NCBI GenBank assembly: GCA_902478875.1 | Contig: CABSMZ010000069.1 | Location: forward strand, 1 to 9,120 | DNA: 9,120 bases | Direction of reading: 5' to 3' | Origin: an uncultured Collinsella sp. | Lineage (GTDB): Bacteria; Actinomycetota; Coriobacteriia; Coriobacteriales; Coriobacteriaceae | Shown here: positions 1 through 4,473 of the stretch, in pieces | How positions within the stretch are numbered: position 1 is the stretch's first letter | How the letters are laid out: each line of letters starts with the position of its first letter | Position numbers and translations under genes: made by a program | Notes under the pieces: generated by a model | Told to the model about the DNA's origin: nothing | What the model saw: only the letters and a program-made list of their open reading frames with translations | Database searches by the model: none

Positions 1-24
1 ACCGAGCCGTACGCTTGAACTGAG

Positions 25-56
25 AAGGGGGAGGCCTCGCGGCCTCCCCCTTTTTT
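25..56 (+). terminator. Intrinsic terminator of a gene upstream of the window
   Basis: Perfect 10-bp GC-rich stem (27-36 with 41-50, arm GGGGGAGGCC), loop TCGC, followed directly by six T residues at 51-56. Two A residues at 25-26 can pair with the first two Ts. The T tract on the plus strand shows it serves a plus-strand gene ending just before it. Plus-strand stop codons at 16-18 and 21-23 are both compatible with that gene's end, and the sequence does not decide between them. Confidence 0.9.
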
Positions 57-66
57 GCGTTTACCG

Positions 67-89
67 GGCATAAATGACTCATTTACGCC
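67..89. repeat. Short near-palindrome downstream of the 155-aa membrane protein gene
   Basis: GGCATAAATGA (67-77) and TCATTTACGCC (79-89) are inverted around C78. One position mismatches on the plus strand and becomes a G-U wobble in minus-strand RNA. It lies downstream of the minus-strand gene that ends at 121, but no T tract follows on that strand, so a terminator role is doubtful. The near-zero loop fits a protein-binding site or chance better than a stable hairpin. Confidence 0.35.
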
Positions 90-120
90 AGACGATTTAA
101 TTCTTTTTGGTATTGAGCTT

Positions 121-588
121 TTATTTAAAGAATATAAAACGAATAACAAGGGCAACTGCTATGGCTGCAATGATCAAAAGCAGGATTGTCAGTCGATGCT
201 GCTTGCGTCGTTTACTTGATGAAACGAAGATTGATTTTCCCTGTTTTGGCGTTTCGAGATAGCGAGCCGAATGCGTCAAGGTTTGCTTTGGTCGAGGACC
301 TCTTTGTTGATGAGCGGCGGATGCTTTCAGTGGCTCATCACTAGCTGCGCTGTTTTTAGATAATGGTGCGTCTTTCAGATATGCAGGGTCTCCTGAGGCG
401 ACGCCCATATGTTTACGTCCCGTTTGGGCATCCTCGAGTGTTTGATATCGATTTCTCGTCACATACTCGGGCTCCGGATCATTAATGGGCTCTTGCGAGA
501 TGTGGGGGCGATGGAACCGTGGCGGCTGCGTGGAAGTATCTTCCCCCTGCGTCGGCATAAACATTTTGTTCTGGTTTTGGTCGTCCAT
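121..588 (-). CDS. Hypothetical tail-anchored membrane protein, 155 aa
   Basis: I do not recognise a family. The protein is hydrophilic and probably disordered over residues 1-125, rich in Q, P, S, T, R and D, with no repeats or catalytic motifs that I can see. A basic cluster (KRRKQHR, 126-132) precedes a single hydrophobic segment at about 133-149, and the chain ends IRFIFFK. The positive-inside rule predicts a cytoplasmic N-terminal region with the C-terminus in the membrane, as in tail-anchored proteins. No signal peptide is visible. The start is supported by AAAGGG about 4-5 bases upstream (complement of 593-598), and a TACAAT box lies further upstream on the same strand. The base composition appears more AT-rich than the metabolic genes downstream. 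It is divergent from hsp20. Being a real gene is likely; its role is unknown. Confidence 0.7.
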   Translation of the reverse strand: MDDQNQNKMFMPTQGEDTSTQPPRFHRPHISQEPINDPEPEYVTRNRYQTLEDAQTGRKHMGVASGDPAYLKDAPLSKNSAASDEPLKASAAHQQRGPRPKQTLTHSARYLETPKQGKSIFVSSSKRRKQHRLTILLLIIAAIAVALVIRFIFFK

Positions 589-627
589 GATGCCCTTTAG
601 CTCGTTACCAACAACGTGTACGCGCTC

Positions 628-633
628 ATTGTA
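628..633 (-). promoter_or_regulatory. Candidate -10 box for the 155-aa membrane protein gene
   Basis: On the minus strand this reads TACAAT (context CTTACAATGAG), 39 bases ahead of the start codon. I see no convincing -35 hexamer at 16-18 bp. The call rests on the same hexamer occurring ahead of several other genes in the window. Confidence 0.4.
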
Positions 634-680
634 AGCCCCCTGTTATTTGTAGCTGCGAATATACTCGTTATTTAAGCTCT

Positions 681-693
681 GGTTCAAAGAACC
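681..693. promoter_or_regulatory. Inverted repeat GGTTC-AAA-GAACC, possible operator
   Basis: A perfect 5-bp inverted repeat with a 3-bp centre lies in the divergent spacer between the membrane protein gene and hsp20. It is followed by a tandem CCTTAACCTTA (AAGGTT repeated on the minus strand). It is neither the HspR-type HAIR sequence nor CIRCE. A regulator site is only an inference from symmetry and position. Confidence 0.25.
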
Positions 694-735
694 TTAACCT
701 TACTAAAACCTGAGTCATACACACTTAGATATGCT

Positions 736-865
736 TATAGTACTGGACTCAAAAAACTTTATAGTCGATGTATATATGAGCACTGGGTGGGCATATATAA
801 GAGCGTCAAAAGAAGTCCCAGTCACCTGGAAGATGACTCGGCAGTCCTATAAAGGAGTGGTAAAC
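736..865 (+). promoter_or_regulatory. AT-rich promoter and leader region of hsp20
   Basis: Several -10-like hexamers are present (TATAGT at 736-741 and 760-765, TATAAG at 796-801), none with a good -35, so the start site cannot be fixed. The leader holds an inverted repeat ACTGGG/CCCAGT (782-787 and 817-822). Just before the start there is a small hairpin TCCT-ATAA-AGGA (845-856) that contains the Shine-Dalgarno core. A divergent, structured leader ahead of a small heat-shock gene fits either transcriptional control or an RNA-thermometer type of control. Neither is shown. Confidence 0.35.
851..857 (+). promoter_or_regulatory. Ribosome binding site that fixes the hsp20 start
   Basis: AAAGGAG lies 8 bases before the ATG at 866. 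The frame is open upstream to an ATG at 731, but that start has no Shine-Dalgarno and would translate AT-rich leader sequence unlike an Hsp20 N-terminus. The 866 start is therefore preferred. Confidence 0.85.
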
Positions 866-1297
866 ATGGCAAGCATGGTTCCTTATCGTTCGGTTTTTGG
901 CGTTCGTCCCTCTGCAAGCTCGCTGTTCGATCTGTTTGATGATATGAGCGACCTAGCGAACAGCTCGATTGCCTCTAAGGCGTTCCCCGTTGACGTTGAG
1001 GATAAGGGCGATGGCTATGAGGTCAAGGCTTATCTGACCGGCGTCGCCAAGGACGATATCGATGTCGAGCTTAACGAGGGCCGTCTGTCCATTAGCGTGA
1101 ATGTCGAGGAAGACGAGGAGAACGAGGGCAAGAACTTCCTGCAGAAGGAGTTCAGCTCGTACAGCGCGACGCGTGGCGTGTATCTTAAGGACGCTTCGAG
1201 CGAGGGCCTCTCGGCTAAGTACGCTGACGGCATCCTGACCGTTACGGTTCCCAAGATCGTCGAGAAGAAGAACGTTACGAAGATCTCCATCGACTAA
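866..1297 (+). CDS. Small heat-shock protein, Hsp20/alpha-crystallin family
   Basis: ATP-independent cytosolic holdase that binds unfolding proteins during stress. The protein is 143 aa, normal for the family. A short N-terminal arm contains the LFDLFDDM segment typical of bacterial Hsp20s. The alpha-crystallin domain runs from about residue 40 (FPVDVEDKGDGYEVKAYLTG) to about 130 and ends with ADGILTVTVPK (120-130), the family's A-x-x-G-x-L signature. The C-terminal tail carries an I-x-I motif (ISI, 140-142), which docks into neighbouring subunits in oligomers. An acidic stretch (EEDEENEG) lies in the mid-domain loop. The start at 866 is chosen from its strong Shine-Dalgarno. The gene stands alone, divergent from a membrane protein gene and convergent with walJ, and a hairpin terminator follows. 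I recognise the family securely but not an exact named orthologue. Confidence 0.95.
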   Translation: MASMVPYRSVFGVRPSASSLFDLFDDMSDLANSSIASKAFPVDVEDKGDGYEVKAYLTGVAKDDIDVELNEGRLSISVNVEEDEENEGKNFLQKEFSSYSATRGVYLKDASSEGLSAKYADGILTVTVPKIVEKKNVTKISID

Positions 1298-1324
1298 CTT
1301 CGTTGGTGTTCTGCGCTATTAAAA

Positions 1325-1370
1325 GACAGCAAAAGGGGCTGGGAAGCGATTCTCGGCCCCTTTTGCTGTC
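1325..1370. terminator. Bidirectional terminator between hsp20 and walJ
   Basis: A perfect 15-bp stem (GACAGCAAAAGGGGC at 1325-1339 with 1356-1370) continues inward through wobble pairs to a GCGA tetraloop at 1346-1349. Read on the plus strand, GGGGC/GCCCC is followed by TTTT (1361-1364). Read on the minus strand, the stem is followed by TTTT (complement of 1321-1324). The element therefore suits both convergent genes. A smaller CTGTC-TAG-GACAG repeat (1366-1378) overlaps its 3' side. Confidence 0.88.
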
Positions 1371-1379
1371 TAGGACAGT

Positions 1380-2189
1380 CTATACAATGGTTGCCGGTTG
1401 ATACTGACTCGCAGGGCGTATCGAGAGCTTTCGCGATCCTTGGAGAAGGGTTGCGGAGCTGCCGACCTCGTCATCCAGGGTTGCGGCCAGAGCTTTGGCA
1501 TAGCTTTTGACGGTAAGGCTCGGACGATTGTTATCTTGGCTGATATGCATGGCAATGAGCTGTTCGGTGCGATCGGTAACAAGTTCGCGCGCGGCTTCGG
1601 CGGCCTGGCCGTTGGAGAGGTGTCCCCTTGCAGACAGGATGCGCTCCTGAAGAAAGCGGGGATATTCTCCCTCGCGCAGCATGGCCACATCGTGGTTGCT
1701 TTCGAGCGCGAGGACTCGGCAATCTTTGAGGGTGTTCATGGCTTGGCTCGATAGCTCTCCGGTGTCGGTGGCAAAGCCGATGGAATCATCGAGGGCGTCA
1801 AATCGATAGCCGACTGGATTGATGACATCGTGTGACGTTGAGTAGGTTTGCACGTGGATGCCGGCAATGGATAGGGTGTCACCGGGATCGAATTCCTCGA
1901 CAGGCAGATGCGAAAGATTTTCTTTGTTCGAAAGAGTGCCCCTGCTGGCAAAGAGGGGGCCGTGCCAGTGCTTGCACCAGACATCGAGGCCCTTGATGTG
2001 ATCGCTATGCTCATGAGTAATGAGAAGAGCCGAGACGTTGTCTGTCGAGAGTCCCAGTTCTGCCATGCGCTTTAATGTCTCGCGGCGAGACAGTCCGTCA
2101 TCGACCATAATGAGCCCCTGCGGGCCCTCGATGAGTGCGCAGTTGCCTTTAGAGCCACTGCCGAGGATATGAAGGTGCAGACGAGACAT
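1380..2189 (-). CDS. walJ: MBL-fold metallo-hydrolase, WalJ/YycJ family
   Basis: Metallo-beta-lactamase-fold hydrolase, 269 aa. In Firmicutes the family (YycJ/WalJ) is associated with the WalRK locus and has been linked to coordinating cell division with DNA replication; its substrate is not settled to my knowledge. The N-terminal LHILGSGSKGNC strand is characteristic. The metal site is T-H59-E-H61-S-D63-H64, with further likely ligands at H120 (STSHD), D142 (FATDTGE), the ESNHD segment and H in RGHLSN. The family's usual VDCGLS reads VDDGLS here. I chose the start at 2189 because homologues begin just before this strand. Upstream ATGs at 2258 and 2270 would overlap tilS and lack a Shine-Dalgarno, although the one at 2189 is also weak (GGA at 5 bases). 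Here the gene is divergent from tilS and not next to walRK. The family call is firm; the gene symbol rests on family resemblance. Confidence 0.88.
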   Translation of the reverse strand: MSRLHLHILGSGSKGNCALIEGPQGLIMVDDGLSRRETLKRMAELGLSTDNVSALLITHEHSDHIKGLDVWCKHWHGPLFASRGTLSNKENLSHLPVEEFDPGDTLSIAGIHVQTYSTSHDVINPVGYRFDALDDSIGFATDTGELSSQAMNTLKDCRVLALESNHDVAMLREGEYPRFLQERILSARGHLSNGQAAEAARELVTDRTEQLIAMHISQDNNRPSLTVKSYAKALAATLDDEVGSSATLLQGSRKLSIRPASQYQPATIV

Positions 2190-2203
2190 AAGATTCCAAA
2201 GGA

Positions 2204-2209
2204 TACAAT
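2204..2209 (+). promoter_or_regulatory. Candidate -10 box for tilS
   Basis: TACAAT in the context GGATACAATGG lies 28 bases before the tilS start, inside the 48-bp divergent spacer with walJ. No recognisable -35 is present at the usual distance. If it is used, the tilS leader is very short and the walJ promoter must overlap it or lie within tilS. Confidence 0.45.
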
Positions 2210-2237
2210 GGGTGCGGACGAATAGAGGAGGAAGCAA

Positions 2238-3776
2238 ATGCCTACGGTATCTCAGCATTATGGACACCATGCCGTGCCTGGGGCAGTCGATGAGACCCGG
2301 ACGAGACAGCAGGCTGCTCCTGTCGTGCTCATGGTATCAGGCGGCGCGGACTCGACGGCACTGCTTCTTATGGCGTGCACATCAAAGCTGGATATCCAAG
2401 ACGGACGCGGTGTTGCCCCCATCGCGCGCGAGCGACTGCACGTGCTGCATGTAAACCATCATCTGCGCGGCAAAGCGTCCGATGGCGACGAGGCCTTTGT
2501 GCGTGAGCTCTGTGCGAAATATGGTTTACCGCTGTGCGTGGAGCACGCTTATTTTGATGGGGAGTCGGGCAATATTGAGGCCGCGGCCCGCGAGGTGCGC
2601 TATGCCGCGGCACGGAGGTATGTCCGCGAGCTCTGCGTCCAGACGGGGGCACCGCGAACGGCGGCTCGTATCTGCACCGCGCACACGTCTTCGGATCGCG
2701 CGGAAACGTTTTTGATGAACGCGATTAAGGGTTCTGGGCCCGCTGGCCTATCGAGCATTCCTCGCCGGAGGAATATCGTGGTGCGTCCCTTGCTCGACCT
2801 AACTCATGGCGAGCTCGTGGGCTATCTACAGGTACATGGTCAGCCGTGGCGTGAAGACGAGAGCAATGAGGATATCTCGTATCTGCGAAACTACGTGCGC
2901 CATCGGGTAATGCCAGTGGTGGCACAGCGCAACGCGAGCGTGTGCAAGACGATTGGCGCCGCCTGCGAGATCTTAGGCGATGAGGACGCGTTTTTGTCTC
3001 AGCTTTCGGCACAGGCGTTTCGAAGCTGTTTGCGCAAAGAGGCAGCGGGTGCGTTGGTGCTCGATGCCAGGCGCCTGGCTGCGGCCGAGGTGGTAATCGC
3101 GCGGCGCATCGTGCGACTGGCGATTAAGCGCATCGATCCGGACGCTCGTCCCGAGATGCGACATGTGGAGCGAGTCCTTTCCTGCGTTGCCGATGGCACT
3201 GGCTCGGTCACGCTTCCGGCGGGGATTGACGCACGCATTGAGTTTGGCATGCTGGCGTTTAAGGCGCCGGCGGCTCGCGAGGGCCTGGTCGCGGACTGGG
3301 TTACCGTACCCGGTCGTTTGCCGTTGGGCGGGGGACGTATGCTGGTCACAGAACCGATGGCTGTTGAGCCGGGATGCGATATCGTGCGCCGCGCCCGTGA
3401 GCTTGCGGCTGCCGGGGAAGTGACAGCTTTGGTAGACGCGGCTGCCCTGGGTTTTGCCGACAGCGATAGTGAGCGGATCCTGGCGGGCTCGCGTGGCGAG
3501 ATCCCTGCCGAGGCGCGATTGGCGCGCCTGTGGGTGGACGGTCCCGCGCCGGGAGACGTGATGTGCCCGTTAGGGATGAGTGGCCGAAGCAAGAAAGTAT
3601 CCGATTTGCTAGGTGAGGCTCGCATTCCCGTTTCCGAGCGCGCCGGCGTGCCCATGGTGAGGACGGCGCCGGGGGGTGCCGTGGTGTGGGTCGCCGGAGT
3701 TCGCGCGGACGAGCGTTTTAAGTGCACGGCCGCAACGCGCGTGGCATATCTGCTCCGCGTGGTCGATGCGGAATAG
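2238..3776 (+). CDS. tilS: tRNA(Ile)-lysidine synthetase
   Basis: Uses ATP and lysine to convert C34 of the CAU-anticodon tRNA-Ile to lysidine. This switches decoding from AUG to AUA and charging from Met to Ile, and it is normally essential. The protein is 512 aa, somewhat longer than the 430-475 of well-known TilS proteins. The PP-loop ATPase motif is SGGADS at 34-39. HVNHHLRG is at 71-78 and AHTSSDRAET starts at 148, then GSGPAGLSSIP and RPLLDL. WREDESNEDISYLRN follows, typical of the catalytic domain end. The middle part is a divergent substrate-binding region. The C-terminal TilS domain is clear from GDVMCPLGMSGRSKKVSDLL to VAGVRADERF. GAGGAGG at 2225-2231, six bases before the ATG, supports the start. 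The common AHxxDDQAET motif reads SSDR here; the second Asp (D153) is kept. hpt and ftsH follow after 147 bp. Confidence 0.96.
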   Translation: MPTVSQHYGHHAVPGAVDETRTRQQAAPVVLMVSGGADSTALLLMACTSKLDIQDGRGVAPIARERLHVLHVNHHLRGKASDGDEAFVRELCAKYGLPLCVEHAYFDGESGNIEAAAREVRYAAARRYVRELCVQTGAPRTAARICTAHTSSDRAETFLMNAIKGSGPAGLSSIPRRRNIVVRPLLDLTHGELVGYLQVHGQPWREDESNEDISYLRNYVRHRVMPVVAQRNASVCKTIGAACEILGDEDAFLSQLSAQAFRSCLRKEAAGALVLDARRLAAAEVVIARRIVRLAIKRIDPDARPEMRHVERVLSCVADGTGSVTLPAGIDARIEFGMLAFKAPAAREGLVADWVTVPGRLPLGGGRMLVTEPMAVEPGCDIVRRARELAAAGEVTALVDAAALGFADSDSERILAGSRGEIPAEARLARLWVDGPAPGDVMCPLGMSGRSKKVSDLLGEARIPVSERAGVPMVRTAPGGAVVWVAGVRADERFKCTAATRVAYLLRVVDAE

Positions 3777-3827
3777 CGTCCCACGCCTGCTATTCTGTGC
3801 GACGTTGACGGTATTCCCGCGCTGATG

Positions 3828-3858
3828 GCGCACGGGCTGGTAAATTTACCCCGTGCGC
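3828..3858. repeat. Inverted repeat over the hpt -35 region, possible operator
   Basis: GCGCACGGG (3828-3836) and CCCGTGCGC (3850-3858) are perfect 9-bp arms around a 13-base centre. A second perfect palindrome, GGTAAATTTACC (3839-3850), is nested inside. No T tract follows, so it is not a standard terminator for tilS. It ends four bases before the TAGAAT box of hpt, where a regulator would compete with RNA polymerase. The operator role is inferred. Confidence 0.45.
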
Positions 3859-3861
3859 TGC

Positions 3862-3867
3862 TAGAAT
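3862..3867 (+). promoter_or_regulatory. Candidate -10 box for hpt-ftsH
   Basis: TAGAAT in the context GCTAGAATGTG lies 56 bases before the hpt start. The position expected for the -35 falls inside the nested palindrome of the preceding inverted repeat. A TTGACG at 3805-3810 is too far upstream to be its partner. Confidence 0.4.
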
Positions 3868-3923
3868 GTGTAGTTCGCGTCCATACGGCGGTGTGTGGGC
3901 GATAAGCACAAGAAAGGGTTGTC

Positions 3924-4472
3924 ATGGCTTCTCAACATCCGGATATCGAGAAGGTTCTGTTCACGCAGGAGGATATCGACGGTATCGTCTCTCGCCTGGG
4001 CGAGGAGATTACGCGCGACTACGCGGGTAAGGATCTGGTGCTGATTGCGGTCCTGCGCGGCGCCGTGGTCTTTATGGGCGACCTGATGCGTAAGATCGAG
4101 CTGCCGACCAACATCGATTTCATGGCTGTTTCGAGCTACGGCGACGGTGTGAAGTCCTCGGGTATCGTGCGTATCATTAAGGACCTGGATATCGACATCC
4201 GCGGTCGCGACGTGCTGATCGTCGAGGACATTCTGGACTCGGGTCTGACGCTCAAGTATCTGATGAAGAACCTCGAGAGCCGCAAGCCCGCTTCTCTGGA
4301 GGTCGCCGCCTTCCTGTGGAAGGACGTTGAGGACCGCGTCTCGGCCATCACGCCCAAGTATGTTGGAACCCATTGCCCCGATGCCTTTGTGGTGGGCTAC
4401 GGCCTCGACTATGCCGAGCGCTATCGCAACCTTCCGTATCTGGGCATTTTGAAACCGGAGGTTTATTCGTAA
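3924..4472 (+). CDS. hpt: Hypoxanthine phosphoribosyltransferase
   Basis: Purine salvage enzyme of the cytoplasm that joins hypoxanthine (and usually guanine) to PRPP, giving IMP or GMP and pyrophosphate. The length of 182 aa is typical of bacterial Hpt. The pyrophosphate-loop segment is LIAVLRGAVVFMGDL. The PRPP-binding signature is VLIVEDILDSGLTL at 97-110, with acidic residues E101 and D102. The C-terminal purine-binding segment VGYGLDYAERYRNLPYLG is almost the family consensus. The start has GAAAGGG at 3912-3918, five bases before the ATG. It is followed by ftsH one base after its stop codon, and the ftsH Shine-Dalgarno lies inside the hpt 3' end, so the two are very likely cotranscribed and translationally coupled. 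The tilS-hpt-ftsH order is conserved in Bacillus and many actinobacteria. Confidence 0.97.
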   Translation: MASQHPDIEKVLFTQEDIDGIVSRLGEEITRDYAGKDLVLIAVLRGAVVFMGDLMRKIELPTNIDFMAVSSYGDGVKSSGIVRIIKDLDIDIRGRDVLIVEDILDSGLTLKYLMKNLESRKPASLEVAAFLWKDVEDRVSAITPKYVGTHCPDAFVVGYGLDYAERYRNLPYLGILKPEVYS

Positions 4473-4473
4473 G

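Noticed and set aside
1..23. C-terminal codons of an upstream plus-strand gene
   Set aside because: A gene must end here because of the terminator, but two frames have stops (16-18 and 21-23) and the peptide is too short to choose or name.
731..865. 45-residue N-terminal extension of Hsp20
   Set aside because: It has no Shine-Dalgarno at 731, the sequence is AT-rich leader, and a strong site precedes the ATG at 866.
599..865. HspR (HAIR) or HrcA (CIRCE) operator for hsp20
   Set aside because: TGAGTC at 711-716 and GACTCA at 746-751 form an inverted repeat, but the 29-bp gap does not fit HAIR's 7 bp, and no CIRCE arms are present.
1382..1388. TATACAAT promoter-like box just after the hsp20 terminator
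   Set aside because: It points on the plus strand into the antisense of walJ with no gene following. It is probably chance.
2190..2270. Longer N-terminus for the WalJ-like protein
   Set aside because: It would run antisense into tilS, has no ribosome binding site, and family members begin at the LHILGSGSKGN strand.
2999..3925. 308-codon open frame on the minus strand opposite tilS
   Set aside because: It is a Ser/Arg/Thr/Ala-rich shadow of TilS, with no motif and no supported start.
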